DNA of 14,502 nt, taken from assembly GCA_023445705.1 (NCBI GenBank), contig JAEXKM010000355.1:1-14502 (forward strand), in the 5' to 3' direction. Positions 6,833 to 12,844 of the stretch are shown in pieces. Within the stretch, counting starts at the first letter, position 1. Each line of letters starts with the position of its first letter. The notes under the pieces were generated by a model. It saw only the letters and a list, made by a program, of their open reading frames with translations, did not search any database and was not told the origin of the DNA. A program made the translations under genes and the position numbers. This DNA comes from Pseudomonadota bacterium. GTDB lineage: Bacteria; Pseudomonadota; Alphaproteobacteria; Caulobacterales; Caulobacteraceae.

Positions 6833-8917
6833 ATGTCAGCTTCAAAGCCGCCCGCCGCCCGCCGCGAACCGAAGGTCATCGAGCAACTCGGCCGTACGCG
6901 AACAGACGACTACGCCTGGATGAAGGACGAGAACTGGCGGGAGGTCCTGCGCGACCCCTCGGTCCTTCGCGCCGACGTTCGCGAGCACCTGGAGGCGGAG
7001 AACGCCTACACCAAGGCCATGCTGGCCGGGACGGAGGCGCTGCAGAACCAGCTCTTCGCCGAGATGAAGGGGCGCATCAAGGAAGACGATTCGTCCGCGC
7101 CGACGCCTGACGGCCCCTGGGACTACTATGTGCGCTACGAGATCGGCGCCGAGCATCCCGTGCACGCGCGCCGGCCGCGCGGCCAGGAGGAGGGCGAGGT
7201 GGTGCTCCTGGACGAGGACGCGCTCGCCAAGGGCAAGGCGTTTTTCCAGGTGGGCGCGGCGAGCCATAGCCCAGATCATCAGCTCTACGCCTGGGCGGCC
7301 GACGAACAAGGGTCGGAGTATTACGCGATCCGGGTCAAGGACCTGGCCACCGGCGCGACCCTCGACCACGTGATCGACAGCGCCTATGGCGCCTTCACCT
7401 TTTCGCCCGACAGCCAGTGGATCTTCTGGATCTGGCGGGACGAGAATGCGCGTCCGTCAAAGGTCTACCGCCGCCCAGCCCGGGGAGGCGACGATGTCCT
7501 GGTCTATGAAGAGGCGGACGAGGGGATGTTCCTCGGCGTCGGCGCGGCGTCCGACCACAGCCATATTCTGATCCATGTGGGAAATCAGGAGACGACCGAG
7601 ATCCTGATCATCCCGGCCAGCGATCCGACCGCCACGCCGGTTATCGCCGAGCCGCGGCGCGAGGGCGTGAAGTACGACCTCGATCACTGGACCGACCGTT
7701 GGGTGATCCGCACCAATGATGACGGCGCGGTGGACTTCAAGCTCGCCCAATCGACGGCGGCGGTCCCGGTCAAGGCGACCTGGCAGGACTTCGTGCCCCA
7801 TCAGGCCGGTCACTACATCACCGGCTTTGCGGCCTTCGCTGGCCATTTGGCGCGGCTGGAGCGGGTGAACGCCTGCGATCGCATCGTGATCATGGCGAGG
7901 GGCGGCGAGAGCCACGAGATCGCCTTCGACGAGGAGGCGTACGCGCTGTCGCTCGAGGGCGGCTATGAGTACGAAACCGCGACGACGCGGTTCGTCTACC
8001 AGTCCCCGACCACGCCGCGGCAGTGGTTCGACTACGACATGGAGACGCGCGCCCGGACGCTGCGCAAGACGCAGGAGATCCCGTCGGGCCATGATCCCGC
8101 GCGCTACGTGGCCCGCCGGCTCTACGCCACGGCGTCGGACGGCGCGGAAGTGCCGGTCACGGTCCTCATGCTCAAGGACACCCCGCTCGACGGCTCGGCC
8201 CCGCTGCTGCTGTACGGGTACGGCTCCTATGGCCATGCGATGGAGCCGAGCTTCTCGATCCGGAACCTCAGCCTGGTGGACCGGGGCTGGATCTGGGCCG
8301 TGGCGCATATCCGCGGCGGCTCCGACAAGGGCTGGGGCTGGTTCCTCGACGGCCGCAAGGAGAAGAAGACCAATACCTTCACCGACTTCATCGCCTGCGC
8401 CGAGCACCTGTCGGCCAACGGCTATGGCAAGGCCGGGCGCATGGTCGCCTATGGCGGCTCGGCCGGCGGAATGCTGATGGGGGCGGTCGCGAATATGCGG
8501 CCAGATCTCTGGTCGGGCGTCATCGCTGCGGTGCCCTTCGTGGACGTGCTGAACACCATGAGCGACACCAGCCTGCCGCTCACGCCTCCGGAGTGGCCCG
8601 AATGGGGCAATCCGTTGGAGGACGAGGCGGCCTACGACCGGATCGCCGGCTACAGTCCCTATGACCAGGTGTCGGCCAAGCCCTATCCGCCCGTGCTGGC
8701 CACGGGGGGCCTCTCGGATCCACGCGTGACCTATTGGGAGCCGCAGAAGTGGGTGGCCAAGCTGCGCCAATATTCCACCAGCGACTCTCCAATCCTGCTG
8801 AAAATCAACATGGAGGCCGGGCACGGCGGCGCTTCGGGGCGTTTCGACTTCCTCAAGGAGATCGCCCTGGACTATGCCTTCGCCATCTGGGCGCAGGAGC
8901 GGGGTTGGGAACAGTGA
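6833..8917 (+). CDS. ptrB: Oligopeptidase B (S9A prolyl-oligopeptidase family)
   Basis: 694 aa, normal for the family. It is a cytoplasmic serine peptidase that cuts short peptides after basic residues. An N-terminal seven-bladed beta-propeller (about 75-415) limits substrate size, and an alpha/beta-hydrolase domain carries the triad S543 (GGSAGG), D629 (LSDPRV) and H664 (AGHGGASGR). Blocks such as YGYGSYGHAM, HIRGGSDKGWGW, FTDFIACAEHL, SYSPYD-like GYSPYDQV and YWEPQKWVAKLR match oligopeptidase B as I know it from E. coli PtrB. The P1-arginine-binding segment is PPEWPEWGNP here against GEFEEWGNP in E. coli, so one of two acidic residues is replaced by Pro589. No signal peptide. The start ATG follows a weak AGCAGG. 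Its stop overlaps the next gene's GTG, so the two are probably one operon. Symbol by homology. Confidence 0.93.
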   Translation: MSASKPPAARREPKVIEQLGRTRTDDYAWMKDENWREVLRDPSVLRADVREHLEAENAYTKAMLAGTEALQNQLFAEMKGRIKEDDSSAPTPDGPWDYYVRYEIGAEHPVHARRPRGQEEGEVVLLDEDALAKGKAFFQVGAASHSPDHQLYAWAADEQGSEYYAIRVKDLATGATLDHVIDSAYGAFTFSPDSQWIFWIWRDENARPSKVYRRPARGGDDVLVYEEADEGMFLGVGAASDHSHILIHVGNQETTEILIIPASDPTATPVIAEPRREGVKYDLDHWTDRWVIRTNDDGAVDFKLAQSTAAVPVKATWQDFVPHQAGHYITGFAAFAGHLARLERVNACDRIVIMARGGESHEIAFDEEAYALSLEGGYEYETATTRFVYQSPTTPRQWFDYDMETRARTLRKTQEIPSGHDPARYVARRLYATASDGAEVPVTVLMLKDTPLDGSAPLLLYGYGSYGHAMEPSFSIRNLSLVDRGWIWAVAHIRGGSDKGWGWFLDGRKEKKTNTFTDFIACAEHLSANGYGKAGRMVAYGGSAGGMLMGAVANMRPDLWSGVIAAVPFVDVLNTMSDTSLPLTPPEWPEWGNPLEDEAAYDRIAGYSPYDQVSAKPYPPVLATGGLSDPRVTYWEPQKWVAKLRQYSTSDSPILLKINMEAGHGGASGRFDFLKEIALDYAFAIWAQERGWEQ

Positions 8918-9450
8918 TCATCAGGGCGTCGCGGCCGGAGGATGCTCCGGCGCTGGCGGCCATCTATGGCCACCACGTGCTCAACGGCTTCGGGACCTTC
9001 GAGGAGGTCCCGCCCAGCGCCGAGGAAATGGCCGCCCGCCGCCAGGCGGTGGTCGATCGCGGGTTGCCATATCTGGTGGCCGAAGACGCCGGCCAGGTGC
9101 TGGGCTTTGCCTATGCCGCGCCGTTCCGACCGCGCGCAGCCTATCGCTACACCGTCGAGGACAGCGTCTATATCGCACCTGAGGCTATTGGGCGGGGCGT
9201 CGGCAAGGTGGTGCTGTCGGAGGTGATCAAGGCCTGTGAGGCGTTCGGTATCCGCCAGGTGGTTGCGGTGATCGGCGACTCCGAGAACGCCGGCTCCATC
9301 GGCCTGCACGCCTCGCTCGGCTTCGAGCACGCCGGCGTCGGCAAGGCCTTCGGCTACAAGAAGGGCCGCTGGGTCGACATCGTCTGGATGACCAAGAGCC
9401 TCAACGGCGGCGAGACGACGGCGCCGGACGCAGCTGGGATGCAACTCTAG
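8914..9450 (+). CDS. GNAT N-acetyltransferase, phosphinothricin/methionine-sulfoximine type
   Basis: 178 aa from a GTG that overlaps the ptrB stop (GTGA), which implies translational coupling; no ATG or strong ribosome site nearby competes, and in-frame extension upstream would only read ptrB out of frame. It belongs to the Pat/Bar/YncA branch of GNAT enzymes, which transfer acetyl from acetyl-CoA to the amino group of amino-acid analogues. Hallmarks are IRASRPEDAPALAAIYGHHV (1-22, with the leading Val written), RAAYRYTVEDSVYI (74-87), the acetyl-CoA loop EAIGRGVGKVV (90-100), VVAVIGDSENAGSIGLHASLGF (116-137) and YKKGRWVDIVWM (148-159). The last 16 residues look disordered. The physiological substrate is not readable; acetylation of a toxic amino acid or peptide breakdown product would suit its coupling to a peptidase. 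Confidence 0.9.
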   Translation: MIIRASRPEDAPALAAIYGHHVLNGFGTFEEVPPSAEEMAARRQAVVDRGLPYLVAEDAGQVLGFAYAAPFRPRAAYRYTVEDSVYIAPEAIGRGVGKVVLSEVIKACEAFGIRQVVAVIGDSENAGSIGLHASLGFEHAGVGKAFGYKKGRWVDIVWMTKSLNGGETTAPDAAGMQL

Positions 9451-9596
9451 CTAGGCGCTGGAAACGCAACGGGCAGGCCTTTTCGGGCTCTCGCACGTCA
9501 AAGTTCCGGTTTTGTTCTTGATCCAATGGCAAAAGGCTGACACGTTATGGTCGCGCTTTACGCGCGTCCGTGAGGGACCGGGGGCGAGGAGCAGCG

Positions 9597-10007
9597 GTGG
9601 TGAAACCGAGCGTCGAGTTTTTGGCCGAGTTTCCTGACGACGCTCTCTGTGACGAGGATGGCGCCGAGCTGCGGTTTGCTGGTCGGAACGTCGCCGAGAC
9701 GATCGCCGCGGCATTGACCGCACGCGCTTATGTCGTCTCCGATCCGGAAGATTGTCAGGAGCTGGGATGGGAGCTGGAGGCTCGGCGCGGCGGCTGCAGG
9801 TTCTGGATCCGCCTTACGAAGATCGGGGCGTTCGTCGTGGTGACCCAGGACATGACATTCCGGCTTTGGCCCAAGCGCCCCACATACCTGGAGTTTCTGC
9901 AGGATCTTGATGCGGCCTTGGGGAGCGACCCTCGCTTCAGTCAGGTCCGGTGGTTCAAAGACGTTTTGCCTTCGGACGGGGGCGATTGGTCGGCGCAACC
10001 GGCCTGA
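9597..10007 (+). CDS. Small hypothetical protein
   Basis: About 135 aa; family not recognised. The frame is open from a GTG at 9570, but GAGGAG (9586-9591) points to the tandem GTGs at 9597 or 9600. It is probably soluble: no signal peptide or membrane segment. An acidic N-terminal half (SVEFLAEFPDDALCDEDGAELRF in part) is followed by an amphipathic helix (about 29-42), then alternating strands around GWELEARRGGCRFWIRL and GAFVVVTQDM, then YLEFLQDLDAALGSDPRF and an aromatic RWFK near the end, consistent with a small alpha+beta fold. Cysteines at about 17, 52 and 66. It converges on the glutathione S-transferase gene with only 6 bases between stops. A possible promoter is TTGATC (9518-9523) with GCTGACAC 12 bases later. 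No function is proposed. Confidence 0.7.
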   Translation: MVKPSVEFLAEFPDDALCDEDGAELRFAGRNVAETIAAALTARAYVVSDPEDCQELGWELEARRGGCRFWIRLTKIGAFVVVTQDMTFRLWPKRPTYLEFLQDLDAALGSDPRFSQVRWFKDVLPSDGGDWSAQPA

Positions 10008-10013
10008 ACGTCT

Positions 10014-10652
10014 CTATCCCGCTCGCGTCTCGTCGGCCGCCGCGAAAAGGGCGACCTGGTCGGCTTGCGCCTTCTTGAACGAAGGTCTTGCGGTGATGCG
10101 GGCGACATAGGCCTCGCTTGCGGGGCGGCTTCCGAACGCGCGCACCTCCGGAACGCGGAGCACGTCGGCCATCAGCAGGTCGGCGATGGTGAAGCGTCCG
10201 GCGACGAGCCATTCGCGCGTGCTCAGCACGTCTTCGAGTTGTTGCAGGCGCTGGCCCATCCATCCGGTGAGCTCGTTGTCCGGCCGGCCGGAGATCTTGA
10301 GAAACCACCAGGGCACGGTGACCATCTCGATCGAGTTTAGCGCGGCGATGGTCCATTGCAGCGTCTCGGCTTCGCCGGCTGGATCGGGTGGCATCAGCCT
10401 GGCGCTTTTTCGCGCCAGGTGCAGAAGCCCCGCGCCGCTTTCGAAGATCTTCAGTTCGCCGTCGTCCAGGAACGGAACCTGGCCGAACGGCTGGCGCGCA
10501 AGGTGGTTGGTCTGGCGATCGTCGAACGGGATTGTGCGGACGGCGTAGGGGAGGCCGGATTCCTCGCACGCCCAGCGCAGCCTCAGGTCCCGCACAAAGC
10601 CGCGGGGGCCGTCGGGAACCCAGTCGTAGGTCCAGATGGTCAGTTCGCTCAT
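10014..10652 (-). CDS. Glutathione S-transferase family protein
   Basis: 212 aa, usual cytosolic GST length. The N-terminal thioredoxin-like domain (about 1-80) has the cis-proline GQVP (P60) and the glutathione gamma-glutamyl-binding E71-S72 in KIFESGAG. The all-helical C-terminal domain contains the N-capping box and hydrophobic staple FTIADLLMADVL (T155, D158). The catalytic Ser/Tyr/Cys near the N-terminus is not obvious: the segment is WTYDWVPDGPRGFVRDLR. An upstream ATG at 10706 is open in frame, but the ATG at 10652 follows AAAGGGG on the minus strand and begins the fold immediately (MSELTIWTYD), so I chose it. It probably conjugates or isomerises electrophiles in the cytoplasm. It lies divergent from the methyltransferase gene, with 249 bp between. 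Confidence 0.9.
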   Translation of the reverse strand: MSELTIWTYDWVPDGPRGFVRDLRLRWACEESGLPYAVRTIPFDDRQTNHLARQPFGQVPFLDDGELKIFESGAGLLHLARKSARLMPPDPAGEAETLQWTIAALNSIEMVTVPWWFLKISGRPDNELTGWMGQRLQQLEDVLSTREWLVAGRFTIADLLMADVLRVPEVRAFGSRPASEAYVARITARPSFKKAQADQVALFAAADETRAG

Positions 10653-10871
10653 CGCAGCACCCCTTTCCCTTCTTGGTCGCAGATCGGGCCCACCAGCCCC
10701 AATCACACCTTGGCGATGGCGATCGCAGCGAAAGGGCGTTCCGTCCCCAAACCGCCTGAAAATCCGCCCGGAGCGAAAGGACCGTTGTTCACACGTTGGG
10801 CGGGACGAGTTCCGAGAGCGCCGGCACTGGTTGTCCGCGCGCGATGGCGCGTGCGTCGTAAAGATAGTATC

Positions 10872-10886
10872 GATAACGATGTTATC
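10872..10886. promoter_or_regulatory. AT-rich palindromic operator-like site upstream of the methyltransferase gene
   Basis: GATAAC (10872-10877) and GTTATC (10881-10886) are perfect inverted repeats around GAT, overlapping a second 8-bp palindrome TATCGATA (10868-10875). The site ends 15 bases before the methyltransferase ATG, in a very AT-rich patch inside otherwise GC-rich DNA, where the transcription start should be. It looks like a TetR/MarR/ArsR-type operator; no regulator gene is in the window. Confidence 0.5.
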
Positions 10887-10901
10887 TCGGAGCGTCGCAA
10901 G

Positions 10902-11711
10902 ATGAATGCAAACAAGGCCTTGTGGGAGAAGGGTGACTTTACGCGCCTGGCGGCCACCATGCGTGAGAGCGGCGAGGACGTGATCGCCGGCCTGGACGTC
11001 CGCGCGGGGATGGACGTCCTGGATCTGGGATGCGGCGACGGCACCACGGCCCTGCCTGCGGCCAAGCGTGGGGCTTCGGTGCTCGGTGTCGACATCGCCT
11101 CGAACCTGGTGGCCGCGGGGCGTGAGCGGGCCAGGGCCGCTGGCCTTTCGAACCTGCGCTTCGAGGAGGGCGACGCCTCTAACTTAGAGGGCGTCGCCGA
11201 CGACAGCTTCGACCTGGTGGTCAGCATGTTCGGGGCGATGTTTGCGCCGCGCCCCTTCGACGTCGCCCGCGAGATGGTGCGCGTGACCCGCCCGGGCGGC
11301 CGCATCGTCATGGGGAACTGGATTCCAGGCGACCCCACCCTGATCGCCAAGATCCTTCAGACCAGCGCGGCCTATGCCCCGCCGCCGCCGGAAGGCTTCG
11401 TCAGCCCGGTCACCTGGGGCCTGGAAGACAATGTCCGCGAGCGCTTCGGCCAGGCGGGCGTCGCGCCCGACCACATCCGTTGCGAGCGGGCGACCTACAC
11501 CTTCCGCCATCCTGGTTCGCCCGACAGCTTCCTTGCCGTGTTCCGCGATTACTACGGGCCGACGATGAACGCCTTCGCCGCGGCCAGGGACGACGGGCGT
11601 GACGGGCAACTGCAATCGGAGCTGTCGGCCTTGTTCGCAAGCCAGAACCGCGGCGACGCCGGGCGGACGGAAATTCCGGCGACCTTTCTCAAGGTGACGG
11701 TCGCGGTCTGA
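10902..11711 (+). CDS. Class I SAM-dependent methyltransferase
   Basis: 269 aa. Rossmann-fold methyltransferase that uses S-adenosylmethionine. Motif I is VLDLGCGDGTTALPAA (39-54), the ribose-binding acidic residue is D64 in LGVDIAS, a motif-III-like segment is FEEGDASNL (87-95), and FDLVVSMFGAMFAPRP (103-118) followed by VRVTRPGGRIVMGNW (126-140) are the post-motif strands typical of the Methyltransf_11/25, UbiE-like group. The C-terminal part (about 150-269) is a variable substrate cap, so the substrate cannot be read. GGAG at 10889-10892 lies 9 bases before the ATG. The frame is open far upstream, but that stretch is antisense to the GST gene and lacks a ribosome site. The VOC gene follows 80 bases later and shares its terminator; a palindromic operator-like site lies upstream. 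Confidence 0.9.
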   Translation: MNANKALWEKGDFTRLAATMRESGEDVIAGLDVRAGMDVLDLGCGDGTTALPAAKRGASVLGVDIASNLVAAGRERARAAGLSNLRFEEGDASNLEGVADDSFDLVVSMFGAMFAPRPFDVAREMVRVTRPGGRIVMGNWIPGDPTLIAKILQTSAAYAPPPPEGFVSPVTWGLEDNVRERFGQAGVAPDHIRCERATYTFRHPGSPDSFLAVFRDYYGPTMNAFAAARDDGRDGQLQSELSALFASQNRGDAGRTEIPATFLKVTVAV

Positions 11712-11791
11712 GGCCGGGCGAGCCGCCGGCCGCTTCCGCCGGCTTGCGGAACTTGGTACGCAACGGATCAGAACCAAATAGGAGGGGGAAC

Positions 11792-12184
11792 ATGTTCAAT
11801 CACATCATGGTCGGCTCGAACGACATCGAGCGATCCAAGCGGTTCTACGACGCCGTGCTCGGCGTGCTGGGCGCGGGCGGGCCGATGGCCCACACGGCCG
11901 ACAGCGGCCACAATCGCCTGTTCTATCGCCACGACGGCAGCACCTTCTGCGTCAGCGAGCCGATCAACGGCCAGTCGGCGACCGGCGCCAATGGCGGCAC
12001 CATCGGGTTCAAGTGCAGCTCTCCCGACCAGGTGCGGGCGTTTCACGATACGGCCCTGGCGCACGGCGGCGTCTCGATCGAAGACCCGCCCGGCGAGCGC
12101 AAGGGCAATATGGGCTCGATGCACCTGGCCTATGTGAGGGATCCGGACGGCAACAAGCTGTGCGCCGTGTTCCGGCCGAGCTAG
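11792..12184 (+). CDS. VOC (glyoxalase/bleomycin-resistance fold) family protein
   Basis: 130 aa, one VOC domain made of two beta-alpha-beta-beta-beta modules. The first module starts MFNHIMVGSNDIERSKRFYDAVL (H4 is the usual first metal ligand) and the second contains TIGFKCSSPDQVRAFHDTAL and YVRDPDGNKLCAVFR. Where many metal-dependent VOC proteins have Glu after DPDGN-x-x, this one has C124, so metal binding may differ. Such proteins are lyases, isomerases, dioxygenases or drug-binding proteins; I cannot say which. The ATG at 11792 follows GGAGGGGG (11781-11788); an upstream in-frame ATG at 11744 has no such site. It lies downstream of the methyltransferase gene in the same direction and upstream of a strong terminator, so they are probably co-transcribed. 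Confidence 0.9.
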   Translation: MFNHIMVGSNDIERSKRFYDAVLGVLGAGGPMAHTADSGHNRLFYRHDGSTFCVSEPINGQSATGANGGTIGFKCSSPDQVRAFHDTALAHGGVSIEDPPGERKGNMGSMHLAYVRDPDGNKLCAVFRPS

Positions 12185-12202
12185 GCCTGATCCAGAAATG
12201 CG

Positions 12203-12231
12203 AAGGCCCGCCTGAGAAGGCGGGCCTTTTT
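12203..12231 (+). terminator. Intrinsic terminator after the VOC gene
   Basis: AAGGCCCGCC (12203-12212) pairs perfectly with GGCGGGCCTT (12219-12228) across a 6-nt TGAGAA loop, and the T-run extends to 12231. It starts 18 bases after the VOC stop codon. It should end the methyltransferase/VOC transcript before the convergent MaoC gene. Confidence 0.94.
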
Positions 12232-12258
12232 GCGGCCGTCATCGGACGGCGCGAACGT

Positions 12259-12279
12259 GGGATCTCCGCCGGAGATCCC
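12259..12279. repeat. Perfect 9-bp hairpin between convergent transcripts
   Basis: GGGATCTCC (12259-12267) and GGAGATCCC (12271-12279) flank a 3-nt GCC loop. It lies 13 bases beyond the MaoC stop on the minus strand. No T-run follows on either strand, so it could be a U-tail-less terminator for the MaoC transcript, an mRNA 3'-end stabiliser or a REP-like element. Confidence 0.5.
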
Positions 12280-12292
12280 CGCCGCAGGGCGC

Positions 12293-12742
12293 TTAGGCCC
12301 CGTAGACGACCGAGATGGTCTCGGCGATGCAGGCGGGCTTGGCTTCGCCTTCGATCTCGATGGTGCACTCGTTCTTGATCTGCATGCCGCCGGCCTTCGG
12401 TTCGGCGCCGATCAGCTTCTGGCGCATGCGCACGCGCTTGCCGACGCGGACCATGTTGATGAAGCGGACCTTGTCCGAGCCGTAGTTGATGCCGCGGGTC
12501 ACGCCCTTGATCGGCAGCATCCCGGCGCCCAGGAACGGGATCAGCGACAGGGTCAGGTAGCCGTGAGCGATCGGGCCGCCGATTTCCTTGGTGGCGCGCT
12601 CGACGTCGACATGGATCCATTGATGGTCGCCGGTGGCCTCGGCGAATTGGTTGACCCGCTCTTGGGTGATTTCCACCCAGTCCGACACGCCAACTTCCTG
12701 ACCCACCAGGCCGGGCAGATCCTTGAACTCCACCGGGTTCAT
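12293..12742 (-). CDS. MaoC-like (R)-specific enoyl-CoA hydratase family protein
   Basis: 149 aa, single hot-dog-fold hydratase. The hydratase-2 signature is visible: FAEATGDHQWIHVD with the catalytic Asp/His pair D39 and H44 (D-x4-H as in PhaJ), then GGPIAHGYLTLSLIPFL (55-71) shaping the acyl pocket. Proteins of this kind hydrate trans-2-enoyl-CoA to (R)-3-hydroxyacyl-CoA or act on related thioesters. The nearest subgroup I recall is the NodN/Rv0130-like MaoC proteins; that is from memory. The much longer open frame upstream is antisense to proS. The ATG at 12742 is supported by GGGAG about 6 bases upstream. The C-terminal half (about 85-149) is a regular hot-dog sheet. It is divergent from proS across 102 bp, with promoter-like elements between them. 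Confidence 0.92.
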   Translation of the reverse strand: MNPVEFKDLPGLVGQEVGVSDWVEITQERVNQFAEATGDHQWIHVDVERATKEIGGPIAHGYLTLSLIPFLGAGMLPIKGVTRGINYGSDKVRFINMVRVGKRVRMRQKLIGAEPKAGGMQIKNECTIEIEGEAKPACIAETISVVYGA

Positions 12743-12765
12743 CGTTTGCTCCCAAATCAATTGAA

Positions 12766-12805
12766 ACAGATGTTCGAGGTCTAGCATCTGTAAGGGCGCT
12801 CGCAA
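12766..12805 (-). promoter_or_regulatory. Promoter-like elements and inverted repeat between maoC-type gene and proS
   Basis: On the minus strand TTGCGA (12805-12800), 14 bases, then GCTAGACC (12785-12778) resembles the Caulobacter housekeeping pattern TTGACG-N10-14-GCTANAWC; the -10 fits well and the -35 poorly. ACAGATG (12766-12772) and CATCTGT (12785-12791) form a perfect 7-bp inverted repeat around the -10, a possible operator. A second palindrome, TCAATTGA, lies at 12757-12764. Confidence 0.35.
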
Positions 12806-12844
12806 CGCCTTTACGCCGCCGCCAGGGACATTAAAGAGCGCCAT

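Noticed and set aside
7457..8824. 455-codon open frame antisense to ptrB
   Set aside because: Shadow of GC-rich wobble positions; composition is dominated by Arg, Gly, His and Val, without motifs.
10356..10901. N-terminal extension of the methyltransferase frame
   Set aside because: The stretch is antisense to the GST gene and the divergent promoter region, has no ribosome site, and adds nothing to the methyltransferase fold.
11744..11763. TTGCG-N10-CGCAA inverted repeat upstream of the VOC gene
   Set aside because: Arms of only 5 bp in GC-rich DNA are expected by chance; there is no supporting promoter or second copy.
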